A stretch of 64,000 nucleotides of DNA from positions 3,596,001-3,660,000 of the forward strand of contig OZ252283.1 of NCBI GenBank assembly GCA_965250025.1. Direction: 5' to 3'. The DNA is from CBDDLD01 sp965250025 (GTDB lineage: Bacteria; Bacteroidota; Bacteroidia; Flavobacteriales; Flavobacteriaceae). Of this stretch, positions 46,035 through 54,556 are shown piece after piece (position 1 is the stretch's first letter; every line of letters starts with the position of its first letter). Made by a program: the position numbers and the translations under genes. The notes beneath the pieces were generated by a model. It was not told the origin of the DNA and ran no database searches. It saw only the letters and a list, made by a program, of their open reading frames with translations.

Positions 46035-46054
46035 CAGCACTAAAACAGAACTAT

Positions 46055-46486
46055 ATGTCATTTTCAGGCTTATTTGAAAGCGGATTTAAAAAAAGAAATC
46101 AAGATCATTTTGCTGCCATAGTAAGGGTAGCAATGAGCGATGGTATTATTAATGATGCCGAACGTGAATTTTTAAACCGATTGGCTACACGATTAGATAT
46201 CACGGAGCACGATTACAACGAGATTTTAAAAGATTATAATAGTCACCCTATCAATGCACCTCATTCTTATGACAAGCGTTTAGAACGTTTGTACGATTTA
46301 GCAAGAATGGTATGGGCCGATCACATTGAGGGTCCGGATCAGGTTACTTTATTAGAGAAGCTTTGTATAGGATTAGGGTTCAATCCTGATAATGTAAAGT
46401 ATATTTCTGATAAAGCATTAACCTTAGTACATTACGAAGTAGATCTTGATGAGTTTACGGATAGAATGAAAAAAATGAATCAGTAG
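46055..46486 (+). CDS. TerB-like tellurite resistance family protein
   Basis: The 143-residue protein, started at the ATG at 46055 and not at an upstream TTG inside a promoter-like box, is a TerB-fold member: HFAAIVRVAMSDGIINDAEREFLNRLATRLDITEHDYNEILKDYNSHP. This acidic helical fold binds divalent metal in TerB. It has no signal peptide. No ter operon is nearby, so this is one of the many stand-alone homologues whose function is unknown. It ends in a strong terminator. Confidence 0.82.
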   Translation: MSFSGLFESGFKKRNQDHFAAIVRVAMSDGIINDAEREFLNRLATRLDITEHDYNEILKDYNSHPINAPHSYDKRLERLYDLARMVWADHIEGPDQVTLLEKLCIGLGFNPDNVKYISDKALTLVHYEVDLDEFTDRMKKMNQ

Positions 46487-46504
46487 TAATACAGATATAG
46501 ATAT

Positions 46505-46537
46505 AAAAAAAGCGAACTGTTTAAGTTCGCTTTTTTT
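46505..46537. terminator. Bidirectional terminator after the TerB-like gene
   Basis: A 14-pair stem (AAAAAAAGCGAACT / AGTTCGCTTTTTTT) with a five-base loop lies between two convergent genes; the A and T runs can serve both. Confidence 0.9.
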
Positions 46538-46543
46538 ATTTTA

Positions 46544-47554
46544 TTATTCGGCTGCTGCTCTCATAAATGCTTCAGCTTTCTCTACCATATTTTTGCTGCC
46601 ACAAATAAAAGGTACACGTTGATGGAGTTCTTTAGGGTCTATATCTAAGATGCGCTGAAAACCATCACTGGCCTTGCCATTGGCCTGCTCGGCTAAAAAG
46701 GCCATAGGATTACACTCATAAAGCAAACGTAGTTTTCCATTTTCGTTCTTAGAACTTTTCGGGTACATATATATACCGCCTTTGATCATGTTTCTATGAA
46801 AATCAGAAACTAAAGAACCAATATATCTTGAGGTATACGGACGATCACCTTCCTCCATCTGACAGTATTTGATGTAATCTTTAATGCCTTTGGGAAAATG
46901 AATATAGTTGCCCTCATTTACAGAATAGATTCTGCCATCTTCAGGGAATTTCATATCCGGATGAGACAAATAATAAGAACCAATGGCAGGATTAAGTGTA
47001 AACCCATTAACACCATGGCCTGTGGTGTACACAAGCATCGTCGAAGTACCATATATGATATAACCAGCAGCAACCTGCATATTACCTTTTTGAAGGAAGT
47101 CTTCAATAGTTACCGGTGTGCCTACGGGAGTTACACGCCTGTATATTGAAAAAATGGTACCAACAGATACATTAACGTCGATATTCGATGAGCCATCTAA
47201 TGGGTCAATAAGCACCACATACTTGTTCTGATGGTTCTCATCCTGACTGTTGATGGAAATAAAATCATCCTCTTCTTCACTGGCAATACCGCAAACAATA
47301 TTACGATTGGTCATGGTTTGTATGAACTTCTCGTTCGCATAAACGTCGAGTTTTTGTTGGTCTTCACCTTGCACATTAGTGTCTCCTGCAGCACCAATGA
47401 TATCTACCAATCCGGCTTTATTAACTTCGTGATTGACGACCTTTGCGGCTAATCGAATAGAGTTGATGAGTCTTGATAATTCTCCTGAGGTGTATTTGAA
47501 CGAAGATTGATTTTCAATAATAAATTCACCTAAGGTTTGATTTCTTTGAGACAT
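46544..47554 (-). CDS. fbp: Fructose-1,6-bisphosphatase class I
   Basis: This 336-residue gluconeogenic enzyme removes the 1-phosphate of fructose 1,6-bisphosphate. The class I metal site is intact: DPLDGSSNIDVNVSVGTIFSIY, with the preceding ASEEEDDFI loop. The substrate end is YECNPMAFLAEQANGKASDG. It is cytoplasmic, and the length is that of the class I family. A TTG-rich region upstream has no clear -7 box. It converges on the TerB-like gene. Confidence 0.96.
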   Translation of the reverse strand: MSQRNQTLGEFIIENQSSFKYTSGELSRLINSIRLAAKVVNHEVNKAGLVDIIGAAGDTNVQGEDQQKLDVYANEKFIQTMTNRNIVCGIASEEEDDFISINSQDENHQNKYVVLIDPLDGSSNIDVNVSVGTIFSIYRRVTPVGTPVTIEDFLQKGNMQVAAGYIIYGTSTMLVYTTGHGVNGFTLNPAIGSYYLSHPDMKFPEDGRIYSVNEGNYIHFPKGIKDYIKYCQMEEGDRPYTSRYIGSLVSDFHRNMIKGGIYMYPKSSKNENGKLRLLYECNPMAFLAEQANGKASDGFQRILDIDPKELHQRVPFICGSKNMVEKAEAFMRAAAE

Positions 47555-47628
47555 TTAGAAAAAGGTTGATGATTTGTACAAATATCGTATTTTTTAACAA
47601 ACTACAACGTTTTCGTGTTGTAAATCTA

Positions 47629-47660
47629 TTGTTATTTGCATGAAGATTAAGTTATCTTTG
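47629..47660 (+). promoter_or_regulatory. Promoter of the GNAT-aspartate kinase operon
   Basis: TTG (47629-47631), a 21-base spacer and TATCTTTG (47653-47660) form a full Bacteroidota-type promoter, 24 bases before the ATG at 47685. This is the clearest such promoter in the window. Confidence 0.6.
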
Positions 47661-47684
47661 ATTCACCTTTTTTAAAACGCAAGT

Positions 47685-48160
47685 ATGACCATAAGATTAG
47701 CCCAAAAAGAAGACATGCCAAGAGTTTTGGAACTCATCAAGGCTCTGGCTGATTTTGAAAAGAACCTAATGAAGTTGAGCTTACATTAGACGATTTGGAA
47801 CGTGACGGTTTTGGACCATCACCTAAATTCAAGTGCTTTGTTGCTGAGGAGAATGCCAATGTTGAAGGCATGGCATTAGTGTATGAAAGGTATTCTACCT
47901 GGAAAGGTAACGTTTTACATCTTGAAGACCTTATCGTTAACGAAGAGTTTAGAGGAAAGGGTATAGGAACGTTGTTGCTAGATACTGTTGTAAGATACGG
48001 GCAATCAATGAATGTAAAGCGCATCAGTTGGGAAGTCTTGGATTGGAATACACCTGCAATAACGTTTTATGAAAGCAAAGGCGCAAATGTGTTAAGAGAT
48101 TGGAATGTTGTTCAGCTTAATGCGCAGGGAATTAAAAATTATATAACTAAAGATCAATGA
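47685..48160 (+). pseudogene. GNAT acetyltransferase with single-base frameshift
   Basis: The ATG at 47685 opens a frame (MTIRLAQKEDMPRVLELIKALADFEKN) that stops after 34 codons. A second frame takes over with LTLDDLERDGFGPSPKFKCFVAEENANVEGMALVYERYSTWKGN and the acetyl-CoA loop EEFRGKGIGTLLLD, then runs to 48160. Restoring one base, most simply a G in AAAAGAACCTAAT near 47762, joins the two into a 158-residue protein of normal length. It would be a small amine N-acetyltransferase. The downstream start overlap (ATGA) with the aspartate kinase gene argues that the gene was recently functional. A sequence error is a real alternative to a true pseudogene. Confidence 0.82.
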
Positions 48161-49407
48161 GAGTTTTTAAGTTTGGTGGGGCATCTGTAAAAGATGCCAA
48201 CGGCGTGAAGAATTTAGCTTCGGTATTAAAAACTGTAGGTTATGAGAACACTTTAGTAGTAGTATCTGCTATGGGTAAAACTACAAATGCCATAGAAGAT
48301 GTCATCAAAAATTACTTTGAAAATAAGGCCGCATTTCAAAATGCCTTGCAGGAGGTAAAGACCTATCACGACAAGATTTTAAAAGCATTATTTGATAATA
48401 GTCAACATGAAGTCTTTCGAAAAGTTCGTCATCTTTTTGAAGAATTGGAGGCCTTTTTTAAGCGAAACAAGTCTCCGGATTATAACTATGTGTATGATCA
48501 GACCATTGGTTATGGCGAATTGATATCTACAACGATCATTAGCGAATATCTTAACGAGATAGGGATGAAGAATCAATGGGTAGACGTCAGAGAGTACATC
48601 AAAACAGATAACTATTACAGGCGTGCCAATGTGGATTGGGATCAAACTCAGGAAAATATCGTAAACAATTTAAACCATTCGGTGCTTAATATCACTCAGG
48701 GATTTCTAGGAAGTGATGCTAATAATTTTACCACCACGCTGGGTAGAGAAGGAAGTGATTATACGGCAGCAATTTTTGCGTATTGTTTGAATGCTGATAG
48801 TGTTACCATATGGAAAGATGTTCCGGGAGTACTTAATGCTGATCCGAGGTATTTTGAAAATGCACAATTACTACATCAAATTTCTTATCGAGAAGCTATA
48901 GAATTGGCATTCTATGGGGCTTCGGTAATTCACCCTAAAACCCTACAGCCCTTACAAAGAAAGGAGATCCCTTTATATGTAAAATCTTTTATAAACCCTG
49001 AAGGCGAAGGCACGTGTGTGAGTAAAGGCAAAGCATTAGAGCCAGAAATTCCGTGTTTTATTGTTAAAAAAGATCAGGTGTTGATATCGTTATCGTCCTT
49101 AGATTTTTCATATATCGTTGAAGAAAATATAAGCGAAATATTTAGCCTTTTACACTTATACAAAATGAAAGTTGATGTCATACAAAATTCGGCCATTAGC
49201 TTTTCAGTATGTATTGATAATATTTATGATAACTTGGAAAAGTTATTACAACATTTAAAAGCAAAGTTTAAAGTAACATGTTATAAAAATGTTAGTCTAT
49301 ATACTATAAGGCACTCAAATGAAAAAGCAATTAACGATCTTGAAGCAGGTAAAACACTGCTGTTAAAACAGTTAATGCAAGAAACAGTGCAAATAGTAAC
49401 TAAATAA
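48157..49407 (+). CDS. Aspartate kinase (monofunctional)
   Basis: A 416-residue aspartokinase, the first step of the lysine-threonine-methionine pathway. The KFGGAS loop (VFKFGGASVKDANG), the Ser/Thr in TLGREGSDYTAAIFA and the region TIWKDVPGVLNADPRYF mark the amino-acid kinase domain. A C-terminal ACT-type regulatory region follows (DFSYIVEENISEIFSLLHLYKMKVDVIQNS). The start overlaps the frameshifted GNAT gene by four bases. No homoserine dehydrogenase is fused to it. Allosteric control by lysine or threonine is not deducible. Confidence 0.92.
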   Translation: MRVFKFGGASVKDANGVKNLASVLKTVGYENTLVVVSAMGKTTNAIEDVIKNYFENKAAFQNALQEVKTYHDKILKALFDNSQHEVFRKVRHLFEELEAFFKRNKSPDYNYVYDQTIGYGELISTTIISEYLNEIGMKNQWVDVREYIKTDNYYRRANVDWDQTQENIVNNLNHSVLNITQGFLGSDANNFTTTLGREGSDYTAAIFAYCLNADSVTIWKDVPGVLNADPRYFENAQLLHQISYREAIELAFYGASVIHPKTLQPLQRKEIPLYVKSFINPEGEGTCVSKGKALEPEIPCFIVKKDQVLISLSSLDFSYIVEENISEIFSLLHLYKMKVDVIQNSAISFSVCIDNIYDNLEKLLQHLKAKFKVTCYKNVSLYTIRHSNEKAINDLEAGKTLLLKQLMQETVQIVTK

Positions 49408-49429
49408 AACATTTCACTATTTTTGTTTT

Positions 49430-51256
49430 ATGTCTAAATCAAGCCAAACCGGATTAGTTACAGCTAAAGAAGTCGCTAAAGCTATCAACGTCGACAAATA
49501 TGGTTTTATAGGAACCTTTTGTGGTTGGGTTTTGATGAAGGTGCTTAAAATATCTACACTCAACGAAATCTATAATAGAAATAAACATCTTGAAGAATTA
49601 GATTTTTTAGATGGGATATTAGGAGAATTTCAGATCAATTTTGAAATTCCTGAAGAAGACCTGAAACGTTTGCCCAAGGAAGGGCCATATATTACGATAT
49701 CTAATCATCCTTTGGGAGGTATAGATGGTATTCTACTACTTAAATTAATGATAGAACAGCGCAAGGATTTTAAGATCATTGCAAATTTCTTATTACATCG
49801 AATAGAACCGCTTAAGCCATATATTATGCCGGTAAATCCTTTTGAAGACAGAAAGGATGTAAAAAGCAGTGTTACCGGATTTAAAAATGCCATTTTACAC
49901 CTCAGAAACGGACATCCCCTTGGTGTCTTCCCTGCCGGAGAAGTTTCTACCTATAAAGATGGGAAATTGGTTGTAGATAAACCTTGGGAGGAAGCGGCAA
50001 TGAAGCTTATTCAGAAAGCAGAAGTGCCAGTAGTACCGATTTATTTTCATGCAAAAAACAGCAGGCTTTTTTACCGATTATCTAAAATTAGTGATACCCT
50101 CAGAACAGCAAAACTGCCTTCGGAATTGTTAACCCAAAAGCGAAGAGTCATAAAAGTAAGGGTTGGAAAACCTATTTCGGTAAAAGACCAAAAAGAACAC
50201 AGTACGTTACAAGATTTTTCAGAGTTTTTGAGACGAAAAACCTACATGCTTTCTAATGCTTTTGAAGATAAGAAGATACTGGATAATTTTTCGTCAACAT
50301 TAAAAGTGCCTAAGCCACCTAAGCGTATTGTAACACCAATAGATTCTAAGGTGATGATCGCTGAGGTTGAAGCATTACGAGCAAAAGACTGCAGGCTATT
50401 GATCAGTAAAAACTATGAAGTGTTTTTAGCCGGAGCAAACGAAATTCCAAACGTTTTAAGAGAGATTGGCCGATTGAGAGAGATTACCTTTAGAGAAGTT
50501 GGAGAAGGTACCAACGAGGCAATTGATTTAGATAGCTTTGATACCTATTACCACCACATGTTCTTATGGGATAATGACAAAAATGTCATTGCAGGTGCAT
50601 ACAGGATGGGATTGGGATCTAAGATCTTTGAACGTTATGGTATTGATGGCTTTTATTTACAAGACCTTTTCAGGTTCGAACCGGAGTTGTACCGAATGAT
50701 GAGCCAGTCCATAGAAATGGGACGCGCATTTATCATTAAAGAATATCAGCAAAAGCCAATGCCTCTGTTTTTGTTGTGGAAAGGTATTGTACATACAACA
50801 CTGAGACATCCCGAGCATAAGTACCTTATTGGAGGTGTAAGTATCAGTAATCAATTTTCAAATTTTTCCAAGAGTTTGATGATTGAATTTATGAAGTCGC
50901 ATTACTATGATCCTTATGTTGCACAATACGTCCATCCTAAAAAAGAATTTAAGGTAAAACTCAAAGATGCAGATAAGGATTTTGTTTTTGATGCTACTGA
51001 AGCTGACCTCAATAAGTTTGATAAAATTATAGATGAAGTAGAGCCGGGAGCATTGCGATTACCGGTATTGCTTAAAAAATACATCAAACAAAATGCAAAA
51101 TTGGTAGCATTTAATGTTGATCCGTTGTTCAATAATGCAGTTGATGGTTTAATGTATATCAAAATAGCGGATCTTCCTGAGAGTACAGTTAGGCCTGTGA
51201 TGGAAGAGTTTCAGGCTGAGCTTGAACGTAAATTCATGGATAGTAGTGACAAGTAG
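49430..51256 (+). CDS. OlsF-like bifunctional acyltransferase for amino-acid lipids
   Basis: This 608-residue protein joins two acyltransferase modules. The N-terminal lysophosphatidate-type domain has His93 and Asp99 (NHPLGGIDG) and the acyl-acceptor motif FPAGEVS (167-173). The C-terminal module, about 330-600, is a hemolysin-like/GNAT acyltransferase (REIGRLREITFREVGEGTNEAIDLDSFD, FYLQDLFRFEPELYRMM, EMGRAFIIKEYQQKP). OlsF proteins with this order make ornithine or related amino-acid lipids in one polypeptide. The substrate amino acid (ornithine or glycine) cannot be read from sequence. It is probably membrane associated. Confidence 0.82.
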   Translation: MSKSSQTGLVTAKEVAKAINVDKYGFIGTFCGWVLMKVLKISTLNEIYNRNKHLEELDFLDGILGEFQINFEIPEEDLKRLPKEGPYITISNHPLGGIDGILLLKLMIEQRKDFKIIANFLLHRIEPLKPYIMPVNPFEDRKDVKSSVTGFKNAILHLRNGHPLGVFPAGEVSTYKDGKLVVDKPWEEAAMKLIQKAEVPVVPIYFHAKNSRLFYRLSKISDTLRTAKLPSELLTQKRRVIKVRVGKPISVKDQKEHSTLQDFSEFLRRKTYMLSNAFEDKKILDNFSSTLKVPKPPKRIVTPIDSKVMIAEVEALRAKDCRLLISKNYEVFLAGANEIPNVLREIGRLREITFREVGEGTNEAIDLDSFDTYYHHMFLWDNDKNVIAGAYRMGLGSKIFERYGIDGFYLQDLFRFEPELYRMMSQSIEMGRAFIIKEYQQKPMPLFLLWKGIVHTTLRHPEHKYLIGGVSISNQFSNFSKSLMIEFMKSHYYDPYVAQYVHPKKEFKVKLKDADKDFVFDATEADLNKFDKIIDEVEPGALRLPVLLKKYIKQNAKLVAFNVDPLFNNAVDGLMYIKIADLPESTVRPVMEEFQAELERKFMDSSDK

Positions 51257-52286
51257 ATTCTTTTTATTAGTCCTGTGCTTATTTGTAAATACAATGCTTT
51301 GTTCTCAAACCATCAAAGGTGTTGTTTTAGATATTGTTACTCGCGAACCCATTGAGACTGCCAGTGTTTATTTTGATAATACGACTATTGGAACCACTAC
51401 TAATGAAAAAGGAGCGTTTGAAATCACATTAAAAGAAGGGGTGAAATCGCCTTTGATTATTTCGTTTTTAGGGTATACAAAAGTTGAATTACCAGAATAC
51501 GAAGCGGGGAAGTTTTATAAGATTCTATTGGAAGAACGTACCAATATTCTTGATGAGGTTTACATTACTAATGACGATTGGTCAAGAGAAGCAAAATTAG
51601 CGCAATTCAAAGCGCAGTTCCTTGGAATGACAAAAAATGGGAAATCGTGTCGTATATTAAATGAAGACGATATCATTTTGAGGTTTGATAAAAAATCCAA
51701 GAAACTTACAGCTTCAGCTTATGAGCCTATAATCGTTGAAAATGAACTATTAAATTACAGGATCGAGTATCAACTTCAAAAATTTGAAGCCATTTATGCC
51801 CACGATAAGGAGAAAAGAAATAGAGTGAATTCAGCCATATATTATGGTACTTCTTTTTATAGTGATTTAGAACCTGTAAGCACTGAAAAACATATTAAGA
51901 ATAGAAAAAAAGCATATGAAGGCTCTTTGCTTTATTTCATGCGTGCGTTAGTCGCTCAGAATTTAAAAGATAAAGAACTTCAGTTGATATTTAAGAACAA
52001 AAACCAAACAAGCCCTAAGCTATTAATTGCTAAAAATCATAATACACAACTTTATGATATTAGTCTATCAGTGCCAGTTTCTATTTTATACAAGGGCTCT
52101 GCTAAATATCAAACAGATATCGTACAAAAAAATAGTTTCGGTCGTACAAAGAAAGTAGATTTTAGTGTTGACGATTACGGTAACTATACGCCTGTAGATG
52201 CATTTTATTTAACAGGTTATATGGCCAATTTACGCGTTGGCGATACCTTACCTTTAGATTATGCCTTAGAGGTCACTGATAAATGA
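51246..52286 (+). CDS. Carboxypeptidase-like regulatory domain protein
   Basis: The start is placed at GTG 51246, which gives a clean signal peptide (FFLLVLCLFVNTMLCSQ); the longer TTG start would put nine extra residues before it. A CarboxypepD_reg-like domain (TIKGVVLDIVTREPIETASVYFDNTTIGTTTNEKGAFEITL) occupies about 20-105. The rest is an unassigned beta-rich domain with a YQTDIVQKNSFGRTK end. Related proteins occur at the surface or periplasm of Bacteroidota. It overlaps the end of the acyltransferase gene by 11 bases and the convergent arsC gene by 28. Confidence 0.75.
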   Translation: MTSRFFLLVLCLFVNTMLCSQTIKGVVLDIVTREPIETASVYFDNTTIGTTTNEKGAFEITLKEGVKSPLIISFLGYTKVELPEYEAGKFYKILLEERTNILDEVYITNDDWSREAKLAQFKAQFLGMTKNGKSCRILNEDDIILRFDKKSKKLTASAYEPIIVENELLNYRIEYQLQKFEAIYAHDKEKRNRVNSAIYYGTSFYSDLEPVSTEKHIKNRKKAYEGSLLYFMRALVAQNLKDKELQLIFKNKNQTSPKLLIAKNHNTQLYDISLSVPVSILYKGSAKYQTDIVQKNSFGRTKKVDFSVDDYGNYTPVDAFYLTGYMANLRVGDTLPLDYALEVTDK

Positions 52287-52702
52287 GTCTCCACAAAGGA
52301 TTTGAAGTAAGTCTTTATCTCATTTCTAGCCTTTAAAAACGCCTCATGTTTCTCTTCATCTGAACCCTCAACTTTTGATGGATCAAAAAAGTTATGATGT
52401 AACCTTAAGGCATTTTTACTAGGTATGAATGGACAATTTTCATTGGCATGGTCGCATACCGTAACGATATAATCAAAATCTACAGCAGCATACTCGTCAA
52501 CATGATTAGAAGTATGATGAGTGATATCAATACCATCTTCTTTCATGATGAGAACCGCTCCGGGGTTTAACCCATGAGTTTCAATTCCGGCACTATAAAC
52601 GTTGGCTTTATCTTCAGCAAAATGGTTTAAATAACCATGTGCCATTTGGCTTCTGCACGAATTCCCTGTGCATAAGACCAATACATTTTTTTTAGTATTC
52701 AT
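52259..52702 (-). CDS. arsC: Arsenate reductase, LMW-phosphatase type
   Basis: This 147-residue protein is of the thioredoxin-coupled ArsC type. The P-loop CTGNSCRS holds the nucleophile Cys11 with Arg17. Further Cys residues in VTVCDHANENCPF match the relay pair of this family. It reduces arsenate to arsenite. It is third in the arsR-DUF6428-arsC operon, 17 bp after the DUF6428 gene. Its 3' end overlaps the convergent plus-strand gene by 28 bases, and no pump gene follows. Confidence 0.92.
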   Translation of the reverse strand: MNTKKNVLVLCTGNSCRSQMAHGYLNHFAEDKANVYSAGIETHGLNPGAVLIMKEDGIDITHHTSNHVDEYAAVDFDYIVTVCDHANENCPFIPSKNALRLHHNFFDPSKVEGSDEEKHEAFLKARNEIKTYFKSFVETHLSVTSKA

Positions 52703-52719
52703 TATTTGTGATTATAAAT

Positions 52720-53211
52720 TTAACAGCAACCACTGCCTGGGGTACAACTTTGCTCTTCTGCAACAAGGGAAGTCTCTTCTGGAATACCACAGGTCGCTTT
52801 GGCTTTGCAGTCGGTTTTTTCAATAGCTAATTTAAGGATTAAGTTATTGTCTCGTATTTCAAAATCGTTAACAAATAATTGAGCGGTATTAAAACTAGAG
52901 TTACTATACTCAAACTTAACGGTCGAATTAAGATCGTAAGGCTTTAATTGTCCGACCTTTTTAAGAATTCCGAGTGCTTTATAGCACGACATATAGCTTG
53001 GAGACTCTGATTTCACCGGACTTTGATATAGCTGAATTACCGTTTCTGTCCAGTAATCCAAACCAGATCCGCAATCTACAGAATCAACAGTAACATGCTT
53101 TACTTCTGTGATGTGGTAATCCGGAGCGACATATTGATTTGGCAAGTATTCGAATAGAAGCGATTTGCCTTGGTGATCTTTTAAAAGATCAAATAATGTT
53201 GTAGGTGTCAT
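52720..53211 (-). CDS. DUF6428-type arsenic operon protein
   Basis: A 163-residue acidic protein recognised as the DUF6428 type that often accompanies arsR and arsC in Flavobacteriaceae. It has a conserved DCGSGLDYWTETVIQLYQSP block. It ends in a cysteine-rich tail: CKAKATCGIPEE, SCTPGSGCC. Those thiols could bind arsenite or transfer it. It has no signal peptide. The biochemical role is not known. Confidence 0.75.
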   Translation of the reverse strand: MTPTTLFDLLKDHQGKSLLFEYLPNQYVAPDYHITEVKHVTVDSVDCGSGLDYWTETVIQLYQSPVKSESPSYMSCYKALGILKKVGQLKPYDLNSTVKFEYSNSSFNTAQLFVNDFEIRDNNLILKLAIEKTDCKAKATCGIPEETSLVAEEQSCTPGSGCC

Positions 53212-53229
53212 ATTGTTTTAGGTGTTAAA

Positions 53230-53553
53230 TTAACAACAATTGGTTTTGGTGGTGATTAAGAATGCATCTAAAAGCTCATGAAAATGCTTCAGGCGATCCA
53301 TATCAATACAATAGCATTTACTTTTGCCTTCATAAGTGCCTTTTAGTAATCCGGCTTTATTGATCACACTAAGATGTTGCGATATGGTAGCCTGAGCTAG
53401 GCCAACCTCTTCCACAATATCATTACAAATACAAGCATCTTGCTCGCTGATGTATTTTAAAATAGCAACCCTCGCAGGGTGGGCAAACACCTTTGCAACA
53501 TTAGCAATTTCGGTAATTTCATCGGTGTATAGATCCAGTCTTGATGCTCCCAT
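53230..53553 (-). CDS. arsR: ArsR-family metalloregulator
   Basis: The start is placed at the Met of MGASRLDLY (107 residues), because the upstream in-frame starts lie within the operator palindrome. It is a winged-helix ArsR/SmtB repressor (FAHPARVAILKYIS, VEEVGLAQATISQHLSVINKAGLL). A CxC pair, Cys41 and Cys43 (DACICND), occupies the arsenic-binding position of classical ArsR, and the C-terminus ends NCC. Binding arsenite should release it from the palindrome upstream. It is the first gene of the ars operon. Confidence 0.93.
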   Translation of the reverse strand: MGASRLDLYTDEITEIANVAKVFAHPARVAILKYISEQDACICNDIVEEVGLAQATISQHLSVINKAGLLKGTYEGKSKCYCIDMDRLKHFHELLDAFLITTKTNCC

Positions 53554-53582
53554 GGTTATTTTGTTTGGTACAAAGATAAGTA

Positions 53583-53614
53583 TATTATCGTAATATTGCA
53601 ATATTACGATAATA
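53583..53614. promoter_or_regulatory. Perfect 32-bp operator palindrome of the ars operon
   Basis: The two 16-base halves are exact reverse complements, meeting at 53598/53599 between TTG and CAA. The half site reads TATTATCGTAATATTG. The position, 30 bases upstream of the arsR start, fits an autorepression operator; ArsR sites with ATCGNAATATTNC cores are known from other bacteria. Confidence 0.8.
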
Positions 53615-53622
53615 ATTATTTT

Positions 53623-53656
53623 AAAAAAACCAGAAGCATTGTGCTCTGGTTTTTTA
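53623..53656. terminator. Terminator between arsR operator and TM2 gene
   Basis: CCAGA(A)GC pairs with GCTCTGG with one bulged A, and the A run before the stem and T run after it make it effective in either direction. It probably ends the TM2 gene on the minus strand. Confidence 0.65.
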
Positions 53657-53658
53657 TC

Positions 53659-54117
53659 TTAGAACCAAGGTTTTTTACCTGCTTGGTATGTGTTATAAAA
53701 TTCTTCATCGGATTTTGTTAGGTAGATGATTCCTTCAATCAGACCAATTAAACCTGTAAGCCATACAACAAAAATTCCTATTCCAATACAGGATAAAATA
53801 ATACCTATTAGTGTAATACCTAAGAGAATACCACCTTCTTTATTATATCCTAATATAAATTTATGGATCCCTAATCCACCAAAAATAATACCTAATATAC
53901 CTGCTAGTACCTTTTTACTATCGCCAGAGAAAGTTTCTTTGGCACTTTCAGCAAATTCATTGGCGGTTTGTTTAGCTTCATTTGCAAAATCGGAAGCTTT
54001 TTCTTTAGCTTCGCTAGCTAATTCACCAGCTTTGTCAGCAGCTTTTTTAGCGCCGTCTTTAGCATCATCGAGCATGTCGTTAAGGTCGTCTCTTAAATCT
54101 TTATTGTCATCTGACAT
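53659..54117 (-). CDS. TM2 domain protein with LEA-like amphipathic N-terminus
   Basis: The 152-residue protein has two parts. Residues 1-75 are a charged, Ala-rich amphipathic helix like those of late-embryogenesis-abundant proteins (DGAKKAADKAGELASEAKEKASDFANEAKQ). Residues 70-140 form a TM2 domain: GGLGIHKFILGYNKEGGILLGITLIGIILSCIG, then a second membrane helix. The sequence ends in KKPWF. The role is unknown; the combination is common in Flavobacteriaceae. Confidence 0.82.
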   Translation of the reverse strand: MSDDNKDLRDDLNDMLDDAKDGAKKAADKAGELASEAKEKASDFANEAKQTANEFAESAKETFSGDSKKVLAGILGIIFGGLGIHKFILGYNKEGGILLGITLIGIILSCIGIGIFVVWLTGLIGLIEGIIYLTKSDEEFYNTYQAGKKPWF

Positions 54118-54169
54118 AGTTGTAAGTTTTTAGTGTTAGACCATAAATTTAATAAAAAAAGTAATGCAA

Positions 54170-54556
54170 TTATTGAAAGGCTTTGTCAATAGGTTCCCAA
54201 AGTTCAATCTTATTGCCATCGTTATCTAAAATCCATCCAAACTTGCCGTATTCGTATTCTTCCATATCGCCAACTATAGTAACGCCTTCTTCCTTAAGAG
54301 TTTGTAGTAATTCTACTAGATTTTCCACACGGTAATTGAACATGAAATCTTTTTTTGATGGCTCATAATAACTGGTGTTTTCTGCAAACGGACTCCATTG
54401 TGTCGAACAATCGTTACCTTCTTTGTCCTTCCACCAAAACGTGCATCCGTAATCGTCGGTGTTGAAACCTAAATGTTTTTTGTACCATGCTTTGGTGCGG
54501 TTTGGATCCTTGGTTTTAAAAAATAAACCTCCTATCCCTGTGACTCTTTGTTTCAT
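54170..54556 (-). CDS. VOC-family protein
   Basis: This 128-residue protein has two repeats of the glyoxalase/bleomycin-resistance fold, ITGIGGLFFKTKDPNRTKAWYKKHLGF and VENLVELLQTLKEEGVTIVGDMEEYEYGKFGWILDNDGNKIELWEP, the last holding the metal-ligand Glu of VOC folds. No substrate can be inferred. It starts in the stop codon of the frameshifted DUF1801 gene (ATGA overlap), so the two were translationally coupled. Confidence 0.88.
   Translation of the reverse strand: MKQRVTGIGGLFFKTKDPNRTKAWYKKHLGFNTDDYGCTFWWKDKEGNDCSTQWSPFAENTSYYEPSKKDFMFNYRVENLVELLQTLKEEGVTIVGDMEEYEYGKFGWILDNDGNKIELWEPIDKAFQ

Noticed and set aside
46022..46054. Longer N-terminus of the TerB-like protein
   Set aside because: The TTG start overlaps the TATATTTG promoter box; the ATG at 46055 is a normal distance after it.
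53554..53601. Longer N-terminus of ArsR
   Set aside because: It would begin inside the 32-bp operator palindrome; the Met at 53553 begins the normal ArsR sequence.
53726..54133. 135-residue plus-strand ORF opposite the TM2 gene
   Set aside because: The minus strand has a clear TM2 domain with a conserved ending, and the plus frame has no domain.
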